A DNA stretch of 64,000 bases from Vibrio mexicanus (GCF_001012815.1 NZ_JYJP01000109.1:124001-188000); one strand, 5' to 3'; numbered from the stretch's first letter, positions 36,805-47,326 are shown. The notes: generated by a model from the letters alone, not told the origin. Numbers and translations: made by a program.

Positions 36805-38028
36805 ATGGGTGAAGCTGTAAAGCTAAATCGAGGGGATGACAATAGTCTTCGTTTGAAGACTAATCTGACTATTTGGGTTTTTTACTCGAGTGACCGTTTT
36901 CAGCTACACATCAGCCACGAGCTAGGAAAAAGCAAACACATCAATTTCGAGATGGTGTCTTTACACAATTTAGTGGTTTCTAATCTTGCTCAGTTTGCTG
37001 CACCAGACCTCATTTTCGTCGAAACAGGGCCGAGTTGGGCTCAGAAGATCGTGGAGCTTCAGCAACTTGAAGCCCCACCTGCAGAGAGCAGCCCAGAAGC
37101 GTCACTGATAGTTTTTGGGAACGAGAATGACAATGGTGCGCTGAAAATCGCTTTGCGTATTGGTGCGGCGGACTTTTTGTCTGATAGAGCGAGCTTGGAA
37201 GAGTTATCTTCTATGCTCAAAAACGTGGCAGAAGAGAAAGTGGCGAGCCGAGATCTTGGTGAGCTCTACGCTTTTTTAAACACCAAGGGCGGAGCAGGTG
37301 CTTCAACATTGGCGGTTAACTGTGCGTTAGGTCTTGCCAAAGAGTTTCCCGATAAAGTGTTGTTGCTCGATTTAGATATGCAGTTTGGCGTAGTGGATGA
37401 CTACCTGAATATGACATCGTCATACAGCATTGCCGATGCGATTGCCAACGTGGCGGATTTAGATGAGATGTCTTTAGGTGCGATTGTCACTAAACATAAG
37501 TCGGGGCTGCATTGCTTGGGCTTTAACCATGAAAATAGCCATGATAATTACGACAAAGCACGCCACTTAGCAAAGTTATTACCTGTACTCAGGGAGTTCT
37601 ACCCATATGTGATTGTGGATCTCTCGCGAGGTATTGACCGCCTGTTTTCTTCGGTCATTGCCCCTGCTAATAAGGTGTTTTTAGTTACCCAGCAAAATCT
37701 GGCGGCAATTCGGAATACCTCTCGAATTACTAAACTGCTGTCTTTTGAATTTGGAATGGGGAAAGAGCAGTTAGAAGTCGTGGTAAATCGCTATGAGAAG
37801 CGTCAATCGATTAAAGTTAAAGACATTGAAGATACGATTCAAAGTTGCAAAGTACATACTGTTCCTAACGACTTTAAAACGGCTTTAGAAAGTACCAATT
37901 TGGGTAAACCTTTTGTTGAGTACAGGAAAAAATCAGGAATTTCGAAAGCTGTAAATAAACTGACACATACATTGTTACCGGAAGAAGAGAAGAAGAAACA
38001 AGGCTGGTTCAGTCGGATGTTTTCCTAA
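36805..38028 (+). CDS. tadZ: Tad pilus localisation ATPase TadZ/CpaE
   Basis: TadZ is a ParA/MinD-superfamily protein that marks the pole for Tad assembly. It has an N-terminal receiver-like domain (residues about 20-140) and then an atypical Walker A, NTKGGAGASTLAVN. The Walker A' aspartate is in LLLDLDMQFGVVDDYL, and VIVDLSRGID follows. The C-terminus is basic and amphipathic (EEKKKQGWFSRMFS), which suits membrane contact. ATG 36805 has AGGAGG seven bases upstream and is preferred over 36787. Length about 407. Confidence 0.92.
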   Translation: MGEAVKLNRGDDNSLRLKTNLTIWVFYSSDRFQLHISHELGKSKHINFEMVSLHNLVVSNLAQFAAPDLIFVETGPSWAQKIVELQQLEAPPAESSPEASLIVFGNENDNGALKIALRIGAADFLSDRASLEELSSMLKNVAEEKVASRDLGELYAFLNTKGGAGASTLAVNCALGLAKEFPDKVLLLDLDMQFGVVDDYLNMTSSYSIADAIANVADLDEMSLGAIVTKHKSGLHCLGFNHENSHDNYDKARHLAKLLPVLREFYPYVIVDLSRGIDRLFSSVIAPANKVFLVTQQNLAAIRNTSRITKLLSFEFGMGKEQLEVVVNRYEKRQSIKVKDIEDTIQSCKVHTVPNDFKTALESTNLGKPFVEYRKKSGISKAVNKLTHTLLPEEEKKKQGWFSRMFS

Positions 38029-38110
38029 TTGTTGCTCTCGTCGTTGTTCTTTTGCCGTAGCGTTATTTTTTGCTGCCGGCTAGGCAGGCCGTGAAACTCA
38101 AGGAGCTGGA

Positions 38111-39621
38111 ATGTTTTTTAAAAGGAAGAATATAAATCCAGAGCTGCAAGAAAAAGTCCTCAATGCTGAATCCAACCAACAAATTCATGATATTGGTGAA
38201 GAGCAAGAAGAGCCATTCCCACTGGAGAACACGGCGACGCCAATAAAATTATCAGATTCAACGAGTTCTGTTGAAGGTGAAAATAGGGCATCTAAAAAAC
38301 AGCGAGAACTCGAAGAGAGAGAGAAAGCGGTTGATGAAGCCAAAAAGCAGCTTGCGTTAGAGCTTGATGTTAAGCACTACTACCACCAACGATTACTTGA
38401 AACTCTAGACTTAGGCCTATTGGCGAGTTTGGATAAAGATAAAGCCAAAAGTGAACTGCATGATGCCATAGTGCAGTTGATGACAGAAGATCAAACCAAA
38501 ACCATTGGTGCTGAAGGTCGTAAGCGCGTCATTCAGCAAATTGAAGATGAAGTTTTTGGCCTAGGACCACTTGAACCTCTGCTCAATGATGCGACGGTTT
38601 CCGATATTTTGGTCAATGGTCCTAAGAGCGTTTTTGTAGAGCGAAGAGGTAAGTTAGAGCGCACGCCTTATACGTTCCTAGATGATAGGCACCTTCGTAA
38701 TATCATTGACCGCATTGTTAGCCAAGTGGGACGGCGTATTGATGAAGCTCCCCAATGGTGGATGCTCGCTTGGCAGATGGCTCGCGGGTTAACGCCATTA
38801 TTCCCCCTTTAGCCCTTGATGGCCCATCGGTTTCGATTCGCCGCTTCGCTGTTGACAAACTCAACATGGAGAATCTCCTCAGTTTTAATTCAATCTCACC
38901 TGAGATGGCTAAGTTTGTTGAAGCGGCGGTAAAAGGGGAGTTGAATATTCTTATCGCCGGTGGTACGGGTTCGGGTAAAACCACTACATTGAATATCTTT
39001 TCTGGTTACATTCCGAGCGATGATCGCATCATTACCATTGAAGACTCGGCCGAGCTTCAACTTCAACAGCCTCATGTGGTACGCCTTGAAACTCGCCCAG
39101 CGAATCTTGAGGGTAAAGGGGAAATTACCCAGCGTGACTTAGTAAAAAACTCTTTGCGTATGCGACCTGATCGTATTGTGCTGGGTGAGGTGCGGGGCAG
39201 TGAAGCGGTGGATATGCTCGCGGCAATGAACACTGGTCACGATGGCTCTCTCGCGACCATTCACGCCAATACTCCTCGTGATGCTTTGAGCCGTGTGGAG
39301 AATATGTTCTCTATGGCTGGTTGGAACATTTCGACCAAAAATTTGCGATCACAGATAGCGGCGGCCATTCACCTTGTTGTGCAAATGGAAAGGCAAGAGG
39401 ACGGTAAGCGTCGCATGGTGAGCATTTCAGAGATCAATGGCATGGAAGGTGAAATCATCACCATGTCGGAAATCTTCAAGTTTCAGCGTCAAGGTATGGA
39501 TGAAGAAGGGAATGTTATTGGTTACTTCACGGCAACGGGAATCATCCCAGGCTGTCATGACTCTTTATCGAAGCGTGGTTTGCACCTTCCCTTTGAAATC
39601 TTTAATGAAACGTATCAGTAG
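38111..39621 (+). CDS. tadA: Tad secretion motor ATPase TadA/CpaF (frame broken)
   Basis: TadA is the hexameric ATPase (VirB11/PulE superfamily) that powers Flp pilus extension and possibly retraction. An acidic, coiled-coil N-terminus (residues 1-100) precedes the CpaF core: ILVNGPKSVFVERRG, GGTGSGKTTTLNIF (Walker A), TIEDSAELQL (Asp box), RMRPDRIVLGEVRG (Walker B) and ATIHANTPRDAL (His box). One T or C is missing at 38749-38753; restored it reads RRIDEASPMVDARLADG and has 503 residues. The 80-base gap after tadZ carries no feature. Confidence 0.94.
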
Positions 39622-39629
39622 GAGTCACC

Positions 39630-40598
39630 ATGGAACTCGATGCAACAATGTTTTTTGTCCTACTGTTTTTTGCAGTAGTGTTTATTTCTCAAGCCTTAAT
39701 TCTTCCGGCTGCAGGTAGCAAAGCCAAGCATAAAGAGCTGTCTGAGCGTCTTAAAGCGAGTCAATCGGATCTGGACGAGGAGACGCGATCGCTACTTCAT
39801 GAGCACTATTTGAAGTCGCTGACTCCGCTCGATCGTAAGCTGGTAGAGTTTAGCTTGTTCTCTAACCTAAAGAAGACCATTGAACTTTCAGGCTTTCATT
39901 GGAGTTTGAGTCGACTGCTCGCGGTAACCACTGCAATTGCCACCAGTTTGTGTTTGATCACGATTATTTTAAGGCAGCCTTGGTTTGTTTCGGTGGCTGC
40001 GTTTGTTGGGACATGGGTGATCATGCATGTTGGTCTGCAACAGAAAATTTCCAACCGCTTATCGACCTTCGAGGAGCAACTGCCCGATGCATTAGACATT
40101 ATGCGCCGTATGTTGCAAGCGGGTCAGCCCGTGACTCAAGCATTTAACGAGGTCGGAAATGAAATGCCCGATCCGATTGGTGTGGAATTTAAAAACACCT
40201 TTAATTTGCTGAATTATGGTTATGACATGCGTCTAGCCATTATGCAGATGGCAGAGCGAACGCCAACGGTCTCAATGCTGGCGTTTTCCAGTGCGGTTCT
40301 ACTTCAGAAAGAAACAGGTGGTAACCTGTCGGAGAACTTGGAAAAAGTATCACACGTATTACGCGCTCGGTTTAAGTTGGTTCGTAAGATCAAAACTATC
40401 TCGGCTGAAAGTCGATTGTCGGCATGGATTCTCGTCTTATCGCCATTTGTACTGTTCCTAATGTTGTCATTGATCAACCCAGATTATGTCGCACCGCTTT
40501 ATCAAGATCCTAGGGGGATGTCTTTGGTGAGTTTTGGGGTAGTGAGCCTATTCTTTGGCTCTATTTGGATACGCAATATCATCAATTTCGAGGTGTAG
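39630..40598 (+). CDS. tadB: Tad pilus inner-membrane platform protein TadB
   Basis: This 322-residue GspF-type inner-membrane protein works with TadC as the platform for the TadA motor. It has an N-terminal helix, two central helices (VTTAIATSLCLITII; FVSVAAFVGTWVIMHV) and C-terminal helices. The T2SSF domain includes QLPDALDIMRRMLQAGQPVTQAFNEV and LQKETGGNLSENLEKVSHVLR. Eight bases after tadA; the next gene starts one base after its stop. Confidence 0.92.
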   Translation: MELDATMFFVLLFFAVVFISQALILPAAGSKAKHKELSERLKASQSDLDEETRSLLHEHYLKSLTPLDRKLVEFSLFSNLKKTIELSGFHWSLSRLLAVTTAIATSLCLITIILRQPWFVSVAAFVGTWVIMHVGLQQKISNRLSTFEEQLPDALDIMRRMLQAGQPVTQAFNEVGNEMPDPIGVEFKNTFNLLNYGYDMRLAIMQMAERTPTVSMLAFSSAVLLQKETGGNLSENLEKVSHVLRARFKLVRKIKTISAESRLSAWILVLSPFVLFLMLSLINPDYVAPLYQDPRGMSLVSFGVVSLFFGSIWIRNIINFEV

Positions 40599-40599
40599 T

Positions 40600-41543
40600 A
40601 TGGACCAACTACTCTCATTCATCGCTAGTTTTGAGATCACAGAAGAGGTATTAGTTTTAACCCTCGTATTGGTCTCAACCACTTTATTATGTGTTACGGT
40701 CGTTTTCTTCTTCGTCGGTTCGAAGTCCAAAACGGTGAAAAAGTTGGAAGATCTCCGTCGCGAGTCTGGCGCTCAGAAGCTCAAAAAAGGCAATAAGATC
40801 GATAATACGTTGGAATCACTTGCTCCTATTATGACACCTAAGAGTGTGAAGGAGCGTGAGACTATTCGTCATAAGTTGATGCATGCCGGTTACCACGACT
40901 CGAATGCGCTAACCATCTTCTACGCAATTAAAGCGTTCTCGTTCTTTATTGGCATTATGATGGCGGCTAGCTGTATGTGTTCAATCCGAACATGAGCAAT
41001 CTGAACATGGCAATGCTAGTGTGTTTGGGTATCGGTATGTTTATTCCGAATGTGGGCTTAAGCCATATGATTAAAAAGCGTCAGTCAAAGGTGCGTGGCG
41101 GCGTGCCGGATGCACTGGATTTGTTGGTGGTGTGTACTGAATCGGGCCTAGGTTTCAACGCAGCATTAAGGCGAGTTGCTGATGAGTTGATGATCTCGCA
41201 TCCCGACTTTGCCGATGAACTGGATACCGTGTGTGCCAAAATCAAAGCGGGTGTGGATATGTCTGACGCCTTTGCAGATTTGGTTGAACGAACGGGAGTG
41301 ACTGAGATTACAGGTCTTGTAAATATGTTGGCTCACGCTTCGCGAATTGGTGGCAGTATTGCTCAAACGTTGCGTGAGTACACGGAAGATTTTCGAGACA
41401 AGCGTAATCAAGAAGTGGAGGAGATTGCAGCAAAAATCCCCACTAAGATGATTTTCCCGTTGCTGGTGTTTATTTGGCCTTGTTTCTTCATTGTTGCGAT
41501 AGGTCCGGCGATGCTCACCATCACATCAAGCTTTGGTAATTAG
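40600..41543 (+). CDS. tadC: Tad pilus inner-membrane platform protein TadC (frame broken)
   Basis: The second GspF-type platform protein, 314 residues when restored. MDQLLSFIASFEITEE starts at 40600, in the tadB stop region. A base is missing at about 40972 (AGCTGTATG, probably AGCTTGTATG), which joins MMAAS to YVFNPNMSNLNMAML. The T2SSF domain reads GVPDALDLLVVCTESGLGFNAAL and ASRIGGSIAQTLREYTED, and the C-terminal helices include MIFPLLVFIWPCFFIVAIG. Confidence 0.92.
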
Positions 41544-41584
41544 ACTAAATCGGCGCATCACACGACTGCGCATAAGGAAAATGT

Positions 41585-42601
41585 ATGAAATGGAAAGCGA
41601 CGATTGCCACATTACTGTGTTTATCCCTCATTGGCTGTGCAAGTGACCCTAAACAACCACAAGTTGATACCGCGCTTTACGATGGTCGGCCGATAGATAC
41701 GCTCTCATTGCAAGAGCCACCGGTCACGGAAAAAGAGGCTATTACTCGCGGGGATCTCGCGTTATCTCAGAATAATGTTGATTTGGCGTTGTATGAGTAT
41801 ATCCGCTCGCTGTCTTTTGAAAATGCTCAGTTCCGCGATAAGTCTTTATTCAATATTGGTCGTATTCACCAGTCTAGAGGAAACTTGGCCCTTGCTGAAA
41901 AGGCTTATCTGCTCGGTTTAAAAGAAAACCCGAATAATGTCCAAGTTCTAGAGCAACTTGGTGTGCTCTACAGTACCTCGGGGCAAACGGATACCGGTTT
42001 CAGCTATTTACTTCGCTCAGTCAATTCTGATCAGTTGAGGCTTAACAGTACTCACCAGTTGTCAAACGAAGAGAGCATTACCGAAGCGGACGTTGAGAAG
42101 TTGGTGATTGATGCTTCTTCCCCTGCCAATGCGTACATGGGGCTAGGAATTCTTACCGATGTAAAAGCAAAGCATGAGCTTGCCCAAGAGTTCTACAATA
42201 AGGCGCTGACCATTAAGCCTAAATCGGTAAAAGCGTTGATAAATGTGGGTTACTCCTATTACATGTCCGGTGACTATATGACGGCTCAGCGCTTTACTTT
42301 AACGGCCTTGGATATCGCGCCGAGCAATGAAAAAGCGTTAAACAACCTAGCACTTATCTATTTGGGCAAAGGTGAAACTAAGCGCGCAGTGAATGTGTTT
42401 ATGAGGCAGATGGATGCGGCCGAGGCGCTGAATAATGTTGGGTATTTCTTGATTCTGCACGGTAAGCCAGACCAAGCAATTCCTTACTTAGAACAAGCTA
42501 TCGATAAAAAGCCGACCTATTACAAGGTAGCGAATGAGAATTTGGAAAGAGCGTTGGCTGAAGTGCGAGAAAAATCGAGAAACAGCGAGCAACAACAGTG
42601 A
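41585..42601 (+). CDS. tadD: Tad locus TPR lipoprotein TadD
   Basis: A lipoprotein of 338 residues: lipobox LSLIGC with Cys at about 18, then tandem tetratricopeptide repeats (IGRIHQSRGNLALAEKAYLLGLKENPNN, AYMGLGILTDVKAKHELAQEFYNKAL, ALINVGYSYYMSGDYMTAQRF, ALNNLALIYLGKGETKRAV). TadD is thought to act like a pilotin, helping secretin localisation or assembly. Last gene of the operon; a strong terminator follows. Confidence 0.9.
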   Translation: MKWKATIATLLCLSLIGCASDPKQPQVDTALYDGRPIDTLSLQEPPVTEKEAITRGDLALSQNNVDLALYEYIRSLSFENAQFRDKSLFNIGRIHQSRGNLALAEKAYLLGLKENPNNVQVLEQLGVLYSTSGQTDTGFSYLLRSVNSDQLRLNSTHQLSNEESITEADVEKLVIDASSPANAYMGLGILTDVKAKHELAQEFYNKALTIKPKSVKALINVGYSYYMSGDYMTAQRFTLTALDIAPSNEKALNNLALIYLGKGETKRAVNVFMRQMDAAEALNNVGYFLILHGKPDQAIPYLEQAIDKKPTYYKVANENLERALAEVREKSRNSEQQQ

Positions 42602-42623
42602 TAGCAAAAGCAGCAGTGATATG

Positions 42624-42652
42624 AAAAAGGAGAGCATTGGCTCTCCTTTTTT
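42624..42652. terminator. Terminator at the end of the tad operon
   Basis: AAAAAGGAGAGC pairs with GCTCTCCTTTTT around ATTG, with T runs on both strands, between convergent tadD and chrA. Confidence 0.92.
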
Positions 42653-42664
42653 GTGGGCAGAGGT

Positions 42665-43816
42665 TTACATCAAACCTGTTATCGCGCCTGCTGCCATGAA
42701 GAAGGCAACCATAGCGACAATCGGTAGCTTCATCTGTTTGAGTAACCAGAATCCAATCAACACGAGCGCAATATCCATCTCATTGATGACCGCACTGCTG
42801 AAAACAGGTTGATAAAGCGCTGCGAGAAGTAGGCCGACAACGGCAGCATTCACGCCTGAAATCGCGCCAGACACACTTGGAATCGCAGCCAAAGATTGCC
42901 AGTTCTTTAGTACCCCTAATAGCAGTAGGAAACCCGGAAGAAAAACAGCCAATGTAGCAATGATCGCTCCAGCTACCGGTGTACTTGGCAGAAGTTCATA
43001 ACCTATATAGGTAGCAAAAGTGAACATGGGTCCCGGTACAGCCTGAGCGGCTGCATAGCCAGTTAAAAACGCATCTTGAGTGAGTTGGTCACCCACGATG
43101 TTTTGCAGAAGCGGTAGCACCACATGACCGCCGCCAAACACCAAACTTCCAGCTTGGAAAAAGTCATTAAATAGGGCAATGCTTGGCAGGATATGCGCCG
43201 CAAACGGTAAACCGACTAACAGAGCCACAAACAGGGCCAATGGTGCAAGGCTAGGTTTGAAAGGTTGTGTCACTTCAGAAGATTCTTTTAACAGGTATCG
43301 ACTTCCGACGAATGCGGCAATCAGTAAAACCACCATTTGGGTTGCAATGCTTGGCACGAGTAATAGAGCAACAGCCGTTGCGACGCAAAGCGAGACAGTT
43401 AACTTGTCTTTGCAAGAGTTTTTATACATTCCCCAAGTTGCATCTGCGACCACGACTACAGCCAGCAGTTTTAAGCCGTGAACAATGCTTTGGAAAAGGG
43501 GCATGTCGGTCAATTGACTGCTTAACATCGCTAGCGCCAACATGATGATGACCGATGGCAGAGTAAAGCCAAGAAAAGCCATACACGCGCCTGGTAATCC
43601 GCCTCGCTGGTAACCTAATGCAAAGCCGACTTGGCTCGAACCAGGGCCTGGTAAAAACTGACTGAGCGCCACAATTTGTGCATAGTCACTGTCGCTTAGC
43701 CATTTACGCTTTTCGACGAAGGTTTGGCGAAAATAGCCGATGTGCGCTGCAGGGCCACCGAAGCTGATCCAGCCTAGCCAGAAGAAGGTTTTGAATATTG
43801 AAAACATCTTATACAT
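42665..43816 (-). CDS. chrA: Chromate transporter (CHR family)
   Basis: This 383-residue inner-membrane protein of the long (two-domain) CHR family exports chromate. Each half carries the family motif: FFWLGWISFGGPAAHIGYF and FLPGPGSSQVGFALGYQRGG in the N-terminal half, then FGGGHVVLPLL and AAQAVPGPMFTFATYIGYE in the C-terminal half. About ten to twelve helices are predicted. Chromate itself may not be the natural substrate. It is divergent from a LysR gene that probably controls it. Confidence 0.92.
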   Translation of the reverse strand: MYKMFSIFKTFFWLGWISFGGPAAHIGYFRQTFVEKRKWLSDSDYAQIVALSQFLPGPGSSQVGFALGYQRGGLPGACMAFLGFTLPSVIIMLALAMLSSQLTDMPLFQSIVHGLKLLAVVVVADATWGMYKNSCKDKLTVSLCVATAVALLLVPSIATQMVVLLIAAFVGSRYLLKESSEVTQPFKPSLAPLALFVALLVGLPFAAHILPSIALFNDFFQAGSLVFGGGHVVLPLLQNIVGDQLTQDAFLTGYAAAQAVPGPMFTFATYIGYELLPSTPVAGAIIATLAVFLPGFLLLLGVLKNWQSLAAIPSVSGAISGVNAAVVGLLLAALYQPVFSSAVINEMDIALVLIGFWLLKQMKLPIVAMVAFFMAAGAITGLM

Positions 43817-43888
43817 CTCGGATTTTAGTCTGCCGATACTCTAAGAGTTAACGTATAATGATTCAAATTGATAGTTTTAATATAAGGT

Positions 43889-44835
43889 ATGAATAAAATG
43901 GGATTGGATGTAAGCTCTAACTCCACGGGCAAGCCGTTTAACTGGAAAGGGATCGACCTTAACTTGCTGGTGGCTTTTCAGGCTTTGTATCAAACCCAAA
44001 GTGTTAGCCTTGCGGCAGAGCGATGTCATGTGAGTCAATCTGCCATGAGTCATACCCTCCAAAGAATGCGCACTCAATTTGATGACCCTCTGTTCGAGCG
44101 AGTTGGAATCAAAATGGTCGCCACACCGAGAGCGGTTGAAATTGCGCCTGTTGTCGATCAACTGCTTCAAACCATTCATCGTGACCTCTTGGCTAAACCA
44201 AAATTTGAACCTGCAGAATATAAAGGGGTCTGGCGAATTGGCTTGACCGACTATGCTGAGCAGCTATTTGCTGCCCCTTTATATGATCAAATCAAGCACT
44301 ATTCGCCTAATGCACAAGTCAGTTTTATCAACGTAAACCGCAGCAACTATCAACCTTAACCGAGTCGGAAGAGATCGATGTGATCGTTGGTAGTATTGCC
44401 AATCTCGATAATCAATTTCTCAAGAAAAACCTCTATTCTGAGCAGCATTTGTGCCTGTTTGATCCACAAATGGTTAACCTCAAACATCCTGTAGAACTTG
44501 AGGAATTTTCGCGTGTTGAGCATGCGCTTGTTAGCCCAGATGGCCGCTTGGAAACGCAAGTGGACAAACTGCTAGCAAAGAAAGGATTTGCTCGAAGAGT
44601 TGGGGTCGCATCGCGAAACTTTTTAACTATTCGCAGGTTGTTAATTGGGCGAAAGTTGCTTTGTATCGTACCTAAGCGTTTTGCTCAGAGTGAAATGGAC
44701 AACCATGATCTAAAAGCGCTCCCAGCGCCCATTGAAGTGCCTGATTTTGATATTGATTTGGTTTATCGAAAGGCTTTTCGCGCAGATGAAAAGAACCTCT
44801 GGTTGAGAGAGCTTGTCAGCCAAGTTATTAAATAA
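43889..44835 (+). CDS. LysR family transcriptional regulator (frame broken)
   Basis: The winged helix-turn-helix is SVSLAAERCHVSQSAMSHTLQRMR (residues about 40-65) and the type is NodD/LeuO-like (IDLNLLVAFQALYQTQS). The effector domain is interrupted: one T is missing at about 44356, and restored it reads VNRSNYQPLTESEEIDVIVG and continues to a 315-residue end. It is divergent from chrA, 72 bases apart, and lies upstream of nnrS, which appears to have a separate NorR-type promoter. Confidence 0.85.
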
Positions 44836-44857
44836 TGAGTCAAATAATTATAATCGT

Positions 44858-44951
44858 GTCTTTATAACTTATTATGATATGAGTCATAAAGACATGATTA
44901 TGGGTTTAATCCACTAAATATCAATGAGTTATTGTTGGAATGATTTGTGCT
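44858..44951 (+). promoter_or_regulatory. Probable NorR sites and sigma-54 promoter of nnrS
   Basis: Two GT-N7-AC motifs face each other: GTCTTTATAAC (44858-44868) and GTCATAAAGAC (44883-44893). They sit within a larger inverted repeat with 14 of 15 bases paired. At 44936-44951, TTGGAATGATTTGTGC has GG and GC exactly 10 bases apart, as in -24/-12 sigma-54 promoters. NorR is a sigma-54 activator responding to nitric oxide and controls nnrS in V. cholerae. The arrangement fits that regulon, though site spacing should be tested. Confidence 0.6.
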
Positions 44952-44985
44952 TAGCCTAAAACTAGAAAAGTTTTGGAGATGAATC

Positions 44986-46169
44986 GTGCTCAATATTACC
45001 GACAAAAAAGTGGAAGAAAAAATACCCGCTGTACTTCGACTTGGTTTTCGCCCCTTTTTTCTATTGGGGGCGTATATGCTGTTATCGCTATCGCGGTTTG
45101 GGTTTGGATGTTTCAAAATGGCCAACCTAGCCAATTGAGCGTGCCTGCTTTGTGGTGGCATGTTCATGAGATGCTGTTTGGTTTTGCTATGGCGATAGTG
45201 GTGGGTTTTGTGCTGACTGCGGTACAAAACTGGACGGGCATCAATGGAACAAAATCCTATTGGCTGGGCGCTATCGTTTTATTGTGGCTTCTGCCTCGGA
45301 TATTGCTGTGGACCCCAATGCCTTTATGGTTGGTTTCAAGTATCGAAGGGCTGTTCTTACTTGCGGCTGCATTTGAAGTTGGGCGACGAGTTCTGCAAGC
45401 GAAAGGGTGGCGAAATCTGTTTTTCGTTCCTTTATTCTTATTGGCCATTATGGCGAACTTTGCCAGCTATGCGACCATCAAAGGCATGCCGCCTTTCCCT
45501 CCAATGGCGGTTTGGCAAGCCATGCTTTGGTGGTTCACGTTGCTATTGTCAGTGATGGGAGGTCGAGTAATTCCCTTCTTCAGTGCTCGCCGATTCCAAT
45601 ATGAAAAGCCGCAACCTTTAGTGTGGTTAGAATGGACGGCCAATCTGCCATTGATTGGATTGTTTGTCCTGAGCTTCTTCCCTATGACATTTGCTCAGCT
45701 AGGCCAACCGTTAATGTTAGTTGCAGGTATCGCACAGCTAGTGCGTATGGCTCGTTGGAAGCCTTGGAAGACATTAAGTGAGCCACTGGTTTGGTCGCTG
45801 CACTTTGCGTACTTGTGCATGCCTGCAAGCTTGATCCTTCGTGGTGTCCTCGATAACCCATTTGCCAACCATAACTTGATTCACCTGTTTGCGATTGGTG
45901 CATTGGGCGGGTTGATCCTGGCGATGATCGCAAGGGTCACCATGGGTCACACAGGGCGCGCTATTTACGAAGGGCCGAAAATGGGACTCGCATTCGCCGT
46001 TATCATCCTAGCAGCAGTCATTCGTGGTGCTGGGGTGGTGCTGTTCCCTCAACATATGATGACGTTCATCAACGTAAGTGCAGGGCTTTGGGTATTAGCT
46101 TTTGGCCTGTTTACGATGAAGTTCTCTATGATGCTTGTGAAGCCAAGAGTGGATGGTCATCCTGGTTAA
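44986..46169 (+). CDS. nnrS: NnrS family protein (frame broken at N-terminus)
   Basis: NnrS is a haem/copper-containing multi-helix membrane protein that protects iron-sulfur cluster metabolism from nitric oxide. The true start is GTG 44986 (GGAGA six bases upstream), reading MLNITDKKVEEKIPAVLRLG FRPFFLLGG. One G is lost from the run 45066-45070, which joins VYAVIAIAVWVW. Family motifs are WWHVHEMLFGFAMAIVVGFVLTAVQNW and IHLFAIGALGGLILAMIARVTMGHTGR. Restored length 394. The longer start at 44973 given by a plain ORF search is in the wrong frame for the N-terminus. Confidence 0.92.
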
Positions 46170-46196
46170 TGGAATGAGAAAAATGACTGTAAAGAA

Positions 46197-46219
46197 GCCC
46201 TTCATCTGAAGGGCTTTCC
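46197..46219. terminator. Terminator between nnrS and the deaminase gene
   Basis: AAGCCCTTC pairs with GAAGGGCTT around a short loop, between convergent genes. The T run is short (TTT), so it is weaker than the others. Confidence 0.6.
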
Positions 46220-46233
46220 GTTATTAGAAATGA

Positions 46234-47244
46234 TTAGTAGTTATCTTGGTAGTGCCAAATCTTACTCACCATATCTTCTTTGGCTTGCGGGGAGATAAAA
46301 CTGGCATTGACCGCATTAACGCTCAGCTGAGCAAGCTCTTGCTTAGTCAATGACAACGCTTGGTGTACGGCTTGAAAGTTGTCGGTCATGTAACCACCAA
46401 AATAGGCGGGGTCATCGGAGTTAATTGTAACGGCAAGGCCTCTTCGAAGCAGTTCAGCGATGTTGTGATCGGCCATGGTGTCGAATACGCGAAGTTTAAT
46501 GTTAGACAGAGGGCAAACAGTCAGCGGTGTCTGTTCTTGGATCAAACGTTCGACGAGAAGTGGATCTTCACTGCAGCGCACCCCGTGATCGATTCGAGAC
46601 ACTTGTAGCAGCTCCAATGCATCACGAATGTTTTGTGCCGGCCCTTCTTCGCCCGCATGGGCAACAGTTAGAAACCCTTCATCAAGGGCTTTTTCAAACA
46701 CTCTTGCAAACTTCTCTGGTGGGTGGCCTTGCTCTGAAGAGTCAAGCCCAACAGCAATGATCTTATCTTTGTATGGCAGGGCTTGTTCTAGGGTTTCCAA
46801 TGCTGCCGACTCTTCAAGGTGGCGCAAAAAACATAGGATTAACTGACTCGAAATCCCCAGCTCTTTCTCACCTTGTTTTAATGCTGAAGTGATGCCATTG
46901 ATGACGGTTTCAAAAGCGATACCACGATCGGTGTGGGTTTGTGGATCAAAGAATATTTCGGTGTGAATGACATTATCTTGCTGACATCGAAGCAGATATT
47001 CCCAAGTGAGATCGTAGAAGTCTTGCTCCTCAATTAAGACCTCAGCACCTTGGTAATAGATATCGAGGAAACTTTGCAGATTTTCGAACTGATAGGCCTG
47101 GCGGATTTGTTCTGGTGAATCAAAAGGGATAGAGACGTTGTTGCGCTTAGCCAACTTGAACATGAGCTCTGGCTCAAGCGTTCCTTCTATGTGCAGGTGA
47201 AGTTCCACCTTTGGCAACTGTTCGATAAAGCGATCCATAGCCAC
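46234..47244 (-). CDS. add: Adenine deaminase, adenosine deaminase-family type
   Basis: A TIM-barrel Zn amidohydrolase of about 336 residues. Zn ligands are in VELHLHIEGTLEPE, with HAGEEGP, RIDHGVRC and NSDDPAYFGGY following. The HLHIEGTLEPE form, together with DPQTHTDRGIAFE and GLDSSEQGHPP, matches bacterial proteins shown to act on adenine (as Pseudomonas PA0148, by recall) rather than E. coli-type adenosine deaminase. Most databases would still label it Add. It converts adenine to hypoxanthine, a purine salvage role that fits the deo and nupC genes elsewhere in the window. Start MDRFIEQ or MAMDRF. Confidence 0.82.
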   Translation of the reverse strand: MAMDRFIEQLPKVELHLHIEGTLEPELMFKLAKRNNVSIPFDSPEQIRQAYQFENLQSFLDIYYQGAEVLIEEQDFYDLTWEYLLRCQQDNVIHTEIFFDPQTHTDRGIAFETVINGITSALKQGEKELGISSQLILCFLRHLEESAALETLEQALPYKDKIIAVGLDSSEQGHPPEKFARVFEKALDEGFLTVAHAGEEGPAQNIRDALELLQVSRIDHGVRCSEDPLLVERLIQEQTPLTVCPLSNIKLRVFDTMADHNIAELLRRGLAVTINSDDPAYFGGYMTDNFQAVHQALSLTKQELAQLSVNAVNASFISPQAKEDMVSKIWHYQDNY

Positions 47245-47326
47245 TCCTTAGCGTTTGTTTTTATTGGGAGTTGAACTAACAGCATAGTTTATGGACGTTA
47301 GGATCGACAGCTAAGTACTGAGGTAT

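Noticed and set aside
46360..46846. Plus-strand open frames opposite the deaminase gene
   Set aside because: Antisense to a well conserved enzyme; no ribosome-binding sites.
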